From: CAYFHQ01 sp964342805
Lineage (GTDB): Bacteria > Bacillota > Clostridia > Peptostreptococcales > Acidaminobacteraceae
Assembly (NCBI GenBank): GCA_964342805.1
Contig: CAYFHQ010000032.1
Location: 1 to 33,456 of the forward strand
Direction of reading: 5' to 3'
DNA: 33,456 nt
The notes below the pieces were generated by a model. That model saw only the letters and a list, made by a program, of their open reading frames with translations. It was not told the DNA's origin and searched no databases. Every line of letters begins with the position of its first letter. The first letter of the stretch is position 1. Of this stretch, positions 8,462 through 16,489 are shown piece after piece. The position numbers and the translations under genes were made by a program.

Positions 8462-11400
8462 TTACTCATACTCGTGGGCGATGGCTTCCAGTTCCACGGA
8501 CAGCCGTTCCAGCTTAGGCGTCACGGTGTTCCAAAGGCCGGTCACCACGTCTTCAAGGCCGTCCCTGGCAGCGATTTCAATATCTTGAAGTTGGGCTGAA
8601 AGGGGGTCGGCACAGAAATTGGCTACCATGCCCTTTAAACGGTGGACCTGCTCCTGCACGTTGTTCATCTCGTGGGCAGGCAGGGTTTGGTTGATCAGGT
8701 CAATGACCTCCGTGGCCTCCTCTTCATAAATATGAATAATCTCTGTCACCGTGGTTTTGGGCAGGAGTTTAAAGCGGTTGTAAAAGTCGTCCTTGTTGAT
8801 TTGGACCCAGGCCTCAACAGGAACCTCAGTCATCTCTTCTTCAAGATCAAGGGTCTCAAGGGTTTCCGGTCGATATTGGACGGTTCCCTGGATGGACTGT
8901 AAGACTTGTTTTAACTGCAGGGTGTCAATGGGCTTGGTAATGTATTCATCCATACCCGCCTGTAAAAACTGGTCCCGGTCAGACTTGAGGGCAGAGGCCG
9001 TCAAGGCCACAATGGGAATATGAAGGCCTGTTTCTTGTTCCAACTTGCGAATTTGCCGGGTGGCTTCTAGGCCGTCCATTTCCGGCATGGACCCATCCAT
9101 CAAAATACAGTCAAAAGCGTGTTCAGAATAGGCTTCGATGGCCTGGAGGCCATTGCTGACAATGGTCACCTTGTGGCCAGCCGGTTCCAAGAGGGCCCGA
9201 ATGAGGGTCTGGTTGACTGCATTGTCTTCAGCGACAAGGATATCCAGGGGTTGGAGCTCGTCATCTGACAACAAGGGGTGGGCCCCCCGGTGGTCAATGG
9301 TGGGGACGTCCAGGGCCGGACTGATCTGGGGCTTGACCTGGGTGTTCATCTCAAAGGGAAGCATAAAAGAGAAGGTAGACCCCGAGCCAAAGGTAGACCG
9401 GACTGACATGCCCTCGCCACCCATCATTTGAATGAGTTTTTGAGAAATGGTCAGGCCCAAACCTGTGCCACCATATTTTCGAGTAATACTGATATCCGCT
9501 TGACTAAAGCTGTCGAATATCAGTCCCAGCTTGTCCTTGGGAATCCCTGTGCCTGTGTCAATGACGGCAAATCCCATGGTGCAGACATCTGCCCTGCAAT
9601 CTTCAATGGAAACCCGCAGGGTCACACTGCCTGAACTTGTGAATTTCATGGCATTGCTGAGCAGGTTGTTGACGATCTGGCGGAGCCGAGTTGGATCACC
9701 AAAAACACTGGAGGGCAGGGAGGGGTTCACATCTATATTCAGGAGGATGCCCTTTTGCTCTGCTTGGATTTTAAAGGGGGCTGTGATGGTGTATATCAGT
9801 TCCTGAATGTTATAGGGGACCTTTTCCAGGGTGAGCTTGCCAGCTTCGATTTTGGACAGGTCTAGAATATCATTGATAATGACCAAGAGGCTATTGGCTG
9901 AACTGCGGATCATTTCCACGTATTCAGACTGCTTACTGGTTAAGTGTTCCTGTTGGAGGAGTTCTGTCATACCAATGATCCCATTCATGGGCGTCCGGAT
10001 TTCATGGCTCATGTTGGCCAGGAACTGTGACTTTGTTTTGTTGGCCTCCTCCGCATGGGTACGGGCACTTTCAAGGAGGTCTTCCCGGTCCTTTTCAGCC
10101 GTGATATCCAGGGCGATCAAGAGGACAGACCGGACCTTGCCCTTCATGTCTGTTAGGGGCATGTAGATATAATGGAACCAATTGTCGTGGTCAAAGTCAA
10201 AGAGGGACCGGCTTTCGAAATCGTGGGTGGCGCCGTCCTTGAAGACCATATCAATGAGTTGCTCGTGCTCTTCTCTAGTGTCCGAGAAAACGAACTGATA
10301 AAAGGTTTCTCCCACATAGTCCTGGCCATCCAGTTTCAACTGCTCTGTGTGCTTGTTAATATACTGAATACGCCCATCGCGGTTGAGTTCCATCACATAG
10401 TAGGGGATGTGGTCCAGGATCACGTTGAGTTTTTCCTTGCTCTCTTGTAGTTCCGTTCGGATCATGTTGGACCGCATATAGGCAGTTTCCAGCTCCTGGG
10501 TTCGAAGTTGGACATTGTTCTCTAGGTTCAGGCGTTGCTCGTCAGCCAGGTCCCTGGCAAACTGAACATTCCGTACCAAGTCAGACAATACGGCTTCCAG
10601 TTCTCCTATGATTCCAGGACTGGACCGGGGTAGCTCCTCCTGGTGGATGTTGGCGGACACCTCCCGTATATGTTGGACAATCCGCTTGATATGGTCCACC
10701 ATTTCCACTGGTAAGGCGGTTACTTGCTCGTCCATGGAATAATATTTGGAGAAGGGCATGTCCATCATGTCTTGTTCCAAGGTGGTTAGGTCCAGGGTCT
10801 TGGTTGTTCTCCCTGACTTGGGTGATAGTTGACCAAAGGGGGAGCGGTCAATGGCGGACTGGGTGTCGGGTGCATAAGTCTTAGCTATGACAGTCTTGTA
10901 GTCCACAGACCGGGTCACCTGGCCCCACCGCTGCATCTGAGACAAGATCCAGTAACCCGTGTTGTGGTCCACATTGGGTAAATAATCGATCCGGTCCGGT
11001 GTGTCATGGAACTGGCCCAAACCATCTGGATAGTCACCGATCAGGGACTGGATCACCGGAATGGGGTCAGCTATGTCCAGGTAATTCCGCTGGCAAATGG
11101 ACTCGGCAAAGCGGATTTTTTCAGACTTGCTCAAGGTATGCAGTTCAAAGGAAGCCTGGATCAGGGCGTCCCGCAAGGCCAGGCTTTCTTTATTGAAAAG
11201 ATCATAGGTTCTGGGGTGGATGGCAAATCCGCAACAGGGATGGCCCTGCCAGATGTCCCTAGACAGGTGGTGGATGAAACCATGGCCCTTGTGGACAACC
11301 AGCTGGTTATAGGGTTCCGGTGCATGGATACCGTCCAGTTTGCCATTTTCCATGTAGTAGCTCAAAAGCCTTGGGGCCACTTCCCGAATGGTTACATCTT

Positions 11401-11809
11401 TGAGGGGGTCAACCCCATGGCTGGCCAAGTAGTCACATAGTAAGTAATAGTACATGGAATATAAGTGGGGAACGCCAATGATGGCTCCCTTGAGTTCCGT
11501 GAGGTCTTTCATGTTTCGGTATTTGTTGCTAAGGGTCAATGCAATCCCGTTAATACTCTGGGTCAAGAGGAGCCTCCAGTTTTGCTCCTTACCATACAAG
11601 CCCAAGTTAGCAGCTATGGGCATGGGAACAGGCATGTGGGCACCGTCCACCAGACCCAGTAACATCTGGTCCCGTAGGTTACTCCAACTGGTGGTTTGCT
11701 TCAGGGTCACATTGAGTCCATATTTTTGAAATATGCCATTCTGATGGGCATAAAATAGGGGCGCAGTACACAAAATCGGTATGTAACCAATTGTAAACTG
11801 TTTTGCCAT
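8462..11809 (-). CDS. Soluble hybrid histidine kinase with N-terminal NrtA/THI5-like substrate-binding domain
   Basis: An 1115-residue protein. Residues 5-300 resemble nitrate/bicarbonate-type (NrtA/CmpA/NasS) and NMT1/THI5 binding proteins: FTIGYIPILCTAPLFYAHQN, LLGLVDGAHM, HAPEPY at 162-167 and GHPCCGFAIH at 189-198. A coiled region (about 370-460) leads to a PAS domain (460-575). The HisKA phospho-acceptor is H602 in SHEIRTPMNG. The ATPase domain has NNLLSNAMKF, DTGTGIP at 751-757 and GGTGLGL at 780-786. The receiver carries D905 in LMDGSMP, and the HPt carries H1056 in VHRLKG. There is no signal peptide or hydrophobic segment, so the binding domain is predicted to be cytoplasmic. A GGAGGTG site supports the ATG. 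It is divergent from ptb-iorAB, a possible target. Domain order is clear; the ligand is unknown. Confidence 0.93.
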   Translation of the reverse strand: MAKQFTIGYIPILCTAPLFYAHQNGIFQKYGLNVTLKQTTSWSNLRDQMLLGLVDGAHMPVPMPIAANLGLYGKEQNWRLLLTQSINGIALTLSNKYRNMKDLTELKGAIIGVPHLYSMYYYLLCDYLASHGVDPLKDVTIREVAPRLLSYYMENGKLDGIHAPEPYNQLVVHKGHGFIHHLSRDIWQGHPCCGFAIHPRTYDLFNKESLALRDALIQASFELHTLSKSEKIRFAESICQRNYLDIADPIPVIQSLIGDYPDGLGQFHDTPDRIDYLPNVDHNTGYWILSQMQRWGQVTRSVDYKTVIAKTYAPDTQSAIDRSPFGQLSPKSGRTTKTLDLTTLEQDMMDMPFSKYYSMDEQVTALPVEMVDHIKRIVQHIREVSANIHQEELPRSSPGIIGELEAVLSDLVRNVQFARDLADEQRLNLENNVQLRTQELETAYMRSNMIRTELQESKEKLNVILDHIPYYVMELNRDGRIQYINKHTEQLKLDGQDYVGETFYQFVFSDTREEHEQLIDMVFKDGATHDFESRSLFDFDHDNWFHYIYMPLTDMKGKVRSVLLIALDITAEKDREDLLESARTHAEEANKTKSQFLANMSHEIRTPMNGIIGMTELLQQEHLTSKQSEYVEMIRSSANSLLVIINDILDLSKIEAGKLTLEKVPYNIQELIYTITAPFKIQAEQKGILLNIDVNPSLPSSVFGDPTRLRQIVNNLLSNAMKFTSSGSVTLRVSIEDCRADVCTMGFAVIDTGTGIPKDKLGLIFDSFSQADISITRKYGGTGLGLTISQKLIQMMGGEGMSVRSTFGSGSTFSFMLPFEMNTQVKPQISPALDVPTIDHRGAHPLLSDDELQPLDILVAEDNAVNQTLIRALLEPAGHKVTIVSNGLQAIEAYSEHAFDCILMDGSMPEMDGLEATRQIRKLEQETGLHIPIVALTASALKSDRDQFLQAGMDEYITKPIDTLQLKQVLQSIQGTVQYRPETLETLDLEEEMTEVPVEAWVQINKDDFYNRFKLLPKTTVTEIIHIYEEEATEVIDLINQTLPAHEMNNVQEQVHRLKGMVANFCADPLSAQLQDIEIAARDGLEDVVTGLWNTVTPKLERLSVELEAIAHEYE

Positions 11810-11886
11810 AAGTACACCTCCAATACTACTTGTGGCATATGTACCCGATTACTGTGAAAACCAACATTTTCCCACGGCCATTTCCA

Positions 11887-11915
11887 TTGCACGGCTTACA
11901 AATCTATTGTAAAAT
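11887..11915 (+). promoter_or_regulatory. Promoter for ptb-iorAB
   Basis: TTGCAC, a 17-base spacer and TAAAAT form a good sigma-A type promoter. Transcription would start near 11922, giving an untranslated leader of about 130 bases before ptb. The rest of the 244-base gap between the divergent genes holds no gene I can support, and I found no convincing promoter for the kinase. Confidence 0.65.
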
Positions 11916-12053
11916 GAGTGTGAAATTCAAAAAAAACTAGAAGTCTTACGAAAAAATTGTAGTCCCCTTGGAAATAGCTCAAAATGCCGACTTGAAGACA
12001 GTTCCACCCTACAAAAGGCGAGAGATTCCACAGGGAGAATAGGGAGTGATGTT

Positions 12054-12965
12054 ATGATCCGTAATTTCCAAGACCTCATGCAGGTCGCAAAAGAGCAGAA
12101 AACCATGCGTCTAGCTGTTGCTGCTGCCCAGGACGAAGACGTTCTTGTGGCTGTACTGGAAGCTGCTCAACAGGGCCTTGTTGAACCTGTTTTGGTTGGT
12201 GACCTTGCCCAGGTAAAGGCCATTGCTGAAGAGAAGAACATGAGCCTGGAAGGCTGTCAAATGATTGAAGCCATTGACCTAACAGAGGCTGCGCGGGTGA
12301 CTGTTGCCCTTGTTAAAGAAGGAAAAGCAGACTTCGTCATGAAGGGGCTCATTGACACAGCTATCCTGCTCAAGGCCGTTCTGGACAAGGAGATTGGCCT
12401 GCGTACGGACTCTCAGCTGAGCCATGTTATGGTCTATGACGCTAAGGCCTACCACAAGCTACTTTACCTAACGGATGGTGGCATGAACATCACGCCAGAC
12501 CTTGACGCAAAGAAAATGATCGTGGCCAACGCCATTGACGTTGTGAAGGCCATGGGAGTTGAAACTGTAAAAGTAGCCTGCCTGGCAGCCAAGGAAAAGG
12601 TAAACCCTAAAATGCCAGCCACAGTAGATGCGGACGCTCTGCAAAAGATGTCTGAAGCCGGCGATTTTGGCACGGGCGTCGTTGTCGAAGGTCCTCTAGC
12701 CTTTGACCTGGCTGTTTCTGAAGAAGCTGCAAAGATCAAAGGATTTACGTCTGACGTTGCAGGCGACGCAGACGTTCTTATGGTTCCCAACATTGAAATG
12801 GGTAACGGCATTGGCAAGTCCATGACTTACATTGGTCAAGCGGATTCTGCAGGAATCATCATGGGTGCAAAGGTACCTGTTGTGTTGACGTCTCGAGCAG
12901 ACTCTGCCCAAGTCAAACTTAACTCCATTGCCATGGGTAGTGTGATTGCTGCATATAAGAAATAG
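12054..12965 (+). CDS. ptb: Phosphate butyryltransferase (acyl-CoA phosphotransacylase)
   Basis: A 303-residue protein with the Ptb/Pta fold and Ptb-type motifs: AAAQDEDVLVAVLEAAQQGL, DFVMKGLIDTAILLKAVLD, LTDGGMNITPDLDAKKMI, VEGPLAFDLAVS and MGAKVPVVLTSRADSAQVKL. Enzymes of this family reversibly swap the CoA of a short or branched acyl-CoA for phosphate, giving an acyl phosphate from which a kinase can make ATP. No butyrate kinase gene is in the window. The neighbours are iorA and iorB, which make aryl-acetyl-CoA from aryl-pyruvates, so an aryl-acetyl or branched acyl substrate is as likely as butyryl-CoA; that is inference. GGGAGTGA lies six bases before the ATG. Length and motifs are normal. 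Confidence 0.92.
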   Translation: MIRNFQDLMQVAKEQKTMRLAVAAAQDEDVLVAVLEAAQQGLVEPVLVGDLAQVKAIAEEKNMSLEGCQMIEAIDLTEAARVTVALVKEGKADFVMKGLIDTAILLKAVLDKEIGLRTDSQLSHVMVYDAKAYHKLLYLTDGGMNITPDLDAKKMIVANAIDVVKAMGVETVKVACLAAKEKVNPKMPATVDADALQKMSEAGDFGTGVVVEGPLAFDLAVSEEAAKIKGFTSDVAGDADVLMVPNIEMGNGIGKSMTYIGQADSAGIIMGAKVPVVLTSRADSAQVKLNSIAMGSVIAAYKK

Positions 12966-12968
12966 ACA

Positions 12969-12993
12969 CTTGGGGCTCATGGGTAACCCCAAG
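12969..12993 (+). repeat. Intercistronic hairpin and tandem imperfect repeat between ptb and iorA
   Basis: CTTGGGG and CCCCAAG form a 7-bp stem with an 11-base loop. The sequence from 12982 (GGTAACCCCAAGGTTCGTAT) recurs imperfectly from 13004 (AGTAACCCAAGGTTTGTAT). There is no U-tract, so it is more likely an mRNA processing or stability element than a terminator. Confidence 0.5.
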
Positions 12994-13034
12994 GTTCGTA
13001 TTGAGTAACCCAAGGTTTGTATAAGGAGAATGAA

Positions 13035-14816
13035 ATGAAAGAGTTTATGACGGGCAACGAGGCAGTTGCCCGGGGTGCCTATGAAGCGGGCTGTTCCTTT
13101 GCTTCTGCCTATCCAGGTACCCCAAGTACTGAAATACTTGAAAATGTCGTGCAGTATAAAGAAAATATCTACTGTGAGTGGGCACCCAATGAAAAGGTAG
13201 CTGCTGAAGTAGCCATTGGTGCCTGTATGACAGGGTCCAGGTCCCTGGCAGCCATGAAGCACGTTGGTGTCAATGTTGCCGCTGACCCTATTTTCACCCT
13301 GGGTTACCTGGGTGTGAATGGCGGTTTTGTCTTGGTGTCTGCAGACGATCCTGGCTGTCATTCCTCCCAGAATGAGCAGGATAACCGCTACTATGCCAAG
13401 TTTGCCAAGATCGCTTGTATTGAACCCTCCAACTCTCAGGAGTCAAAGGACATGATTAAAACAGCCTTTGAAATTTCTGAGCGGTTCGACACGGCAGTTC
13501 TCTTTAGAATGACAACGCGGGTGTGTCACTCTAAGGGTCTAGTTGAACTGGGAGAAAGAGAAGAGGTTGGCACAAAGGAATATGTGAAAAACCCAGCCAA
13601 GTGGATTGCCACACCAGCCAATGCAAAAATCCTTCACCCAGTTGTTGAAGACCGTTTACTGGCCCTGGAAGACTACGCCAACGAGTCTGAACTCAACTAT
13701 TTTGAATGGAATGACAAAAAGGTCGGAATCATTTCTTCGGGTGTTGCCTATACCTATGCCCAAGAAGTTTTTGGTGATCGCGCGTCTTACTTGAAGCTTG
13801 GTTTTACCTTCCCTCTACCTATGAAGAAAATCAAAGAGTTTGCTGACCAGGTGGAGACCCTTTACGTGATAGAAGAGCTTGAGCCTTATATAGAAGAGCA
13901 AATGAAAGCAGCGGGTATTGATTGTATTGGTAAAGCCAAGATTCCAAGAGTTGGAGAGCTGAACCCAGACATCATTGCCAAGGCCCTCCTCGGTGAAGAG
14001 CGGGAAACCATGTCCATTGCTGAGGACAAAAAAGTAGGTCGACCACCAACCCTATGTGCCGGTTGTCCCCACCGAGGTTTCTACTATGCCCTAAAGAAAA
14101 AGAAAAACATCGTTGTGACCGGTGACATCGGATGTTATACCCTGGGTGCTGCTGAGCCTCTAAACTCCATTGACTCTGTAGTCTGTATGGGCGGGTCCAT
14201 TTCCATGGCCCATGGTGCAAAAAAAGCATTTGACTTCCACGGTGTTGAAAAACGTGTTGTGGGCGTCATCGGAGACTCCACCTTCTTCCACACGGGTGTG
14301 AACTCCCTGATCGACGTGGCCTACAACAATTCCAATACAGTAACCTGTATTCTGGACAACCGGATCACAGGCATGACCGGCCACCAGGAAAATCCTGGTA
14401 CAGGCTTTACCCTCATGGGTGAACCTGCCATGGAGATCGATATCCCAGGCCTGGTTAAGGCCATTGGTATTCAACATGTACAACACATTAATCCCCTGGA
14501 CCTCAAAGAGGTGGATGAAGCCCTGGAAGCAGCCTTTGCTTTTGACGGCCCATCTGTGATCATCACCCGGTGGCCATGTGTCCTAAAATCCTTCTCCGAC
14601 GCTGATATCAAGGAGTTTGGTCTGGACAAGCAAAAACGTTGTTTTGTAAATGAAGAAAAGTGTAGAGGCTGCCGCATCTGTACCAAGACGGGTTGTCCTG
14701 CTATCAGCTTCAACAAAGAAACCAAGTTGGCTTTCATTGACAAGAACATGTGTGTAGGTTGTGAAGTTTGTCTACAGGCTTGTCCTTTTGACGCAATTGA
14801 ATTGGCAGGTGAATAA
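13035..14816 (+). CDS. iorA: Indolepyruvate:ferredoxin oxidoreductase, alpha subunit
   Basis: A 593-residue protein starting at ATG 13035, seven bases after AAGGAG. An in-frame TTG at 13017 lies upstream of that site and is unlikely to be the start. The N-terminal pyruvate-oxidoreductase domain opens FMTGNEAVARGAYEAGCSFA. The TPP-binding half has CAGCPHRGFYYAL, GDIGCYTLG and GDSTFFHTGVNSL. The C-terminus is a two-cluster ferredoxin: C543, C546, C549, C554 and C573, C576, C579, C583. The first motif has the CxxCxxCx4C spacing typical of IorA. With IorB it decarboxylates indolepyruvate and other aryl-pyruvates to aryl-acetyl-CoA while reducing ferredoxin, in oxygen-free cytoplasm. It is co-transcribed with ptb and iorB. 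Confidence 0.96.
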   Translation: MKEFMTGNEAVARGAYEAGCSFASAYPGTPSTEILENVVQYKENIYCEWAPNEKVAAEVAIGACMTGSRSLAAMKHVGVNVAADPIFTLGYLGVNGGFVLVSADDPGCHSSQNEQDNRYYAKFAKIACIEPSNSQESKDMIKTAFEISERFDTAVLFRMTTRVCHSKGLVELGEREEVGTKEYVKNPAKWIATPANAKILHPVVEDRLLALEDYANESELNYFEWNDKKVGIISSGVAYTYAQEVFGDRASYLKLGFTFPLPMKKIKEFADQVETLYVIEELEPYIEEQMKAAGIDCIGKAKIPRVGELNPDIIAKALLGEERETMSIAEDKKVGRPPTLCAGCPHRGFYYALKKKKNIVVTGDIGCYTLGAAEPLNSIDSVVCMGGSISMAHGAKKAFDFHGVEKRVVGVIGDSTFFHTGVNSLIDVAYNNSNTVTCILDNRITGMTGHQENPGTGFTLMGEPAMEIDIPGLVKAIGIQHVQHINPLDLKEVDEALEAAFAFDGPSVIITRWPCVLKSFSDADIKEFGLDKQKRCFVNEEKCRGCRICTKTGCPAISFNKETKLAFIDKNMCVGCEVCLQACPFDAIELAGE

Positions 14817-14817
14817 G

Positions 14818-15396
14818 ATGGCTGAAACAAGAAATATACTATTGTGCGGTGTGGGTGGTCAAGGGATCATCCTGGCTTCAAAGATTTTGTCTGTGGGCTT
14901 GATCCAGGCAGGGTATGATGTAAAAATGTCCGAAGTACACGGCATGGCCCAGCGGGGTGGATCTGTAACGACCCAGGTTCGTTTTGGTGACAAGGTTTGG
15001 TCTCCCATCATTGGTAAGGGCCAGGCTGATATTTTGGTTTCCTTTGAACAAATGGAAACAGGCAAGTGGATGGAGTTCCTTAAGCAGGACGGCAAGGTGG
15101 TAGTCAACGACTTCAAAATTCCATCGGCGCCGATTCTAGCAGGTGCAGCAGACTATCCAGCACAAGTCATTGAAGCCCTCAACGAAAAGGCTGACACCAC
15201 AGCCATTGAAGCGGGACGGTTGGCAACAGAACTGGGCAACATCCGAACACAAAATGTGGTTCTACTGGGTGCCCTGATCAAGGCCATGGGTCTCACAGAT
15301 ATCGACTGGGACACGGTACTCGAAAAGACAGTGAAACCCAAGTTTGTTGAGATCAATAAGCTGGCTCTAAAAGCAGGCATGGACCAAATCGCATAG
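14818..15396 (+). CDS. iorB: Indolepyruvate:ferredoxin oxidoreductase, beta subunit
   Basis: A 192-residue gamma-type 2-oxoacid oxidoreductase subunit. The start is ATG 14818, one base after the iorA stop and following AGGTGA; the open frame extends upstream inside iorA but has no ribosome site there. The N-terminal LLCGVGGQGIILASKILSVG nucleotide-binding loop and SEVHGMAQRGGSVTTQVRFG are characteristic of IorB. It forms the alpha2beta2 complex with IorA and probably contributes to CoA handling. Immediate coupling to iorA implies equal expression. A terminator at 15465-15500 closes the operon. Length and motifs match the family. Confidence 0.95.
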   Translation: MAETRNILLCGVGGQGIILASKILSVGLIQAGYDVKMSEVHGMAQRGGSVTTQVRFGDKVWSPIIGKGQADILVSFEQMETGKWMEFLKQDGKVVVNDFKIPSAPILAGAADYPAQVIEALNEKADTTAIEAGRLATELGNIRTQNVVLLGALIKAMGLTDIDWDTVLEKTVKPKFVEINKLALKAGMDQIA

Positions 15397-15464
15397 TGAG
15401 ACTGTAGAGAAACTCCCTCATACTGCGTTGCTGGCTTCAATCTAATCGAAAATGTAGAGAAACT

Positions 15465-15500
15465 AAGCTGGTTTTCCGTAAAGGAAGCCAGCTTTTTTTT
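15465..15500 (+). terminator. Rho-independent terminator after iorB
   Basis: AAGCTGG pairs with CCAGCTT, extended by TTCC/GGAA with one bulge, and is followed by eight T residues. It ends the ptb-iorA-iorB transcript. The 12-base sequence TGTAGAGAAACT occurs twice in the 70 bases before it, without obvious meaning. Confidence 0.9.
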
Positions 15501-15519
15501 ATGGGGAGAGGATGATAGA

Positions 15520-15549
15520 CTGACAATATAATCACGATTATATTATAAT
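15520..15549 (+). promoter_or_regulatory. Promoter with a palindromic operator-like spacer
   Basis: CTGACA (15520-15525), an 18-base spacer and TATAAT (15544-15549) make a good promoter 40 bases before the QueG-like gene. The spacer holds a perfect inverted repeat with 9-bp arms (AATATAATC, then AC, then GATTATATT) at 15525-15544. It touches both hexamers, the expected place for a repressor site. Confidence 0.65.
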
Positions 15550-15588
15550 CAACAGAAAAATAGTTGGACTTGGTCAAGGAGATGTGGA

Positions 15589-16383
15589 ATGAACGAAAAA
15601 ATTGTGGAGTGGATCACAGACTATGTGAAGGGGTATCACGAGTTGAAAGACACGGAAACCCAGTGGAGGACTCCGATTGTTGGATTTGCTAGCGCAAATG
15701 ATCCCTCTTTTCACAGTCTCAAGCAGGTGGTTGGAAACTCCCATGCCCTTCCCGATGACTTGATAGAAGGAGCCCAATCGGTTATCGTTTTCTTTCTTCC
15801 CTTTGCCAAGGACATTGTAGAGGGCAATATAGCTGAAGTGCAAAGTTCAAGGCCCAGGGACATAGCCAATATTGAAACCAACCAGTTAATCCTAGACATC
15901 AACCGCTTTCTCCACGGCCAGTTGGCCATTATGGGCCATGAGTCTACAGTCTTGCCAGCCACCTACAACTACGACGAAAAAAATCTTACCAGTGATTGGT
16001 CCCATAGACATATTGCCCAGATCGCCGGCGTCGGAACCTTTGGCATCCACAACCTGCTGATCACAGAAGCCGGTTGCTGTGGCCGACTGGGTAGCGTAGT
16101 CACCACTGCCAGCCTAGACCCCACTGAAAAGATCAAGTTTGACCACTGTCTATACCGGTTGAATGGGTCCTGTGGAAAATGTCTCAACCTTTGTGTTGCC
16201 AACGCATTTTATATGGACAAGGGCTTCCCAAGGATCAACCGTAAGCTATGCAATGCCCAAATCTATGATGATAACGTCCCCATGTATAACATTGGCATGG
16301 GAGACGCCTGTGGCAAGTGTATGTGCGGGATTCCTTGTTCCGTGAAAAGCCCAGTTGGCCGGGCTGCCAGGACAAGTTCCTAG
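15589..16383 (+). CDS. QueG-like double [4Fe-4S] iron-sulfur protein
   Basis: A 264-residue protein related to the epoxyqueuosine reductase/reductive dehalogenase-like superfamily (COG1600). It contains IAQIAGVGTFGIHNLLITEA, which matches the region before the clusters in QueG, then AGCCGRLGSVVT. Cysteines lie at 187, 195, 198 and 202, at 221, and at 241, 244, 246 and 250, enough for two clusters. It is shorter than classical QueG (about 310-380 residues) and lacks a HEAT-repeat tail, so I would not assume it makes queuosine. A redox role, possibly on a cofactor or a xenobiotic, is inferred. It is monocistronic, with its own promoter and a palindrome that suggests a dedicated repressor. AAGGAGATGTG precedes the ATG. 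Confidence 0.75.
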   Translation: MNEKIVEWITDYVKGYHELKDTETQWRTPIVGFASANDPSFHSLKQVVGNSHALPDDLIEGAQSVIVFFLPFAKDIVEGNIAEVQSSRPRDIANIETNQLILDINRFLHGQLAIMGHESTVLPATYNYDEKNLTSDWSHRHIAQIAGVGTFGIHNLLITEAGCCGRLGSVVTTASLDPTEKIKFDHCLYRLNGSCGKCLNLCVANAFYMDKGFPRINRKLCNAQIYDDNVPMYNIGMGDACGKCMCGIPCSVKSPVGRAARTSS

Positions 16384-16436
16384 GTCAACAAGTGCCTTCA
16401 AGCCAGACAAGTCAAAAAATAAATACTTCAACCATA

Positions 16437-16480
16437 AAGGCCCTAAACACCAGTGCCTAGAGGCAGGTGTTTAGGGCCTT
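16437..16480. terminator. Convergent hairpin between the QueG-like and Cache-kinase genes
   Basis: A perfect 15-bp inverted repeat (AAGGCCCTAAACACC and GGTGTTTAGGGCCTT) with a small TGCC/GGCA hairpin in its loop. U-tracts are short on both strands, but its strength and convergent position support bidirectional termination. Confidence 0.75.
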
Positions 16481-16489
16481 GCTGTTGGT

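Noticed and set aside
8642..11729. Many plus-strand open frames opposite the hybrid kinase
   Set aside because: All are antisense to clear kinase domains and lack ribosome sites and recognisable products.
12464..13361. Long minus-strand open frames opposite ptb and iorA
   Set aside because: They are antisense shadows of strongly recognised genes with no start signals.
15402..15464. Duplicated TGTAGAGAAACT as a possible CRISPR or attachment site
   Set aside because: Only two copies, short, no spacer pattern, no cas or integrase gene nearby.
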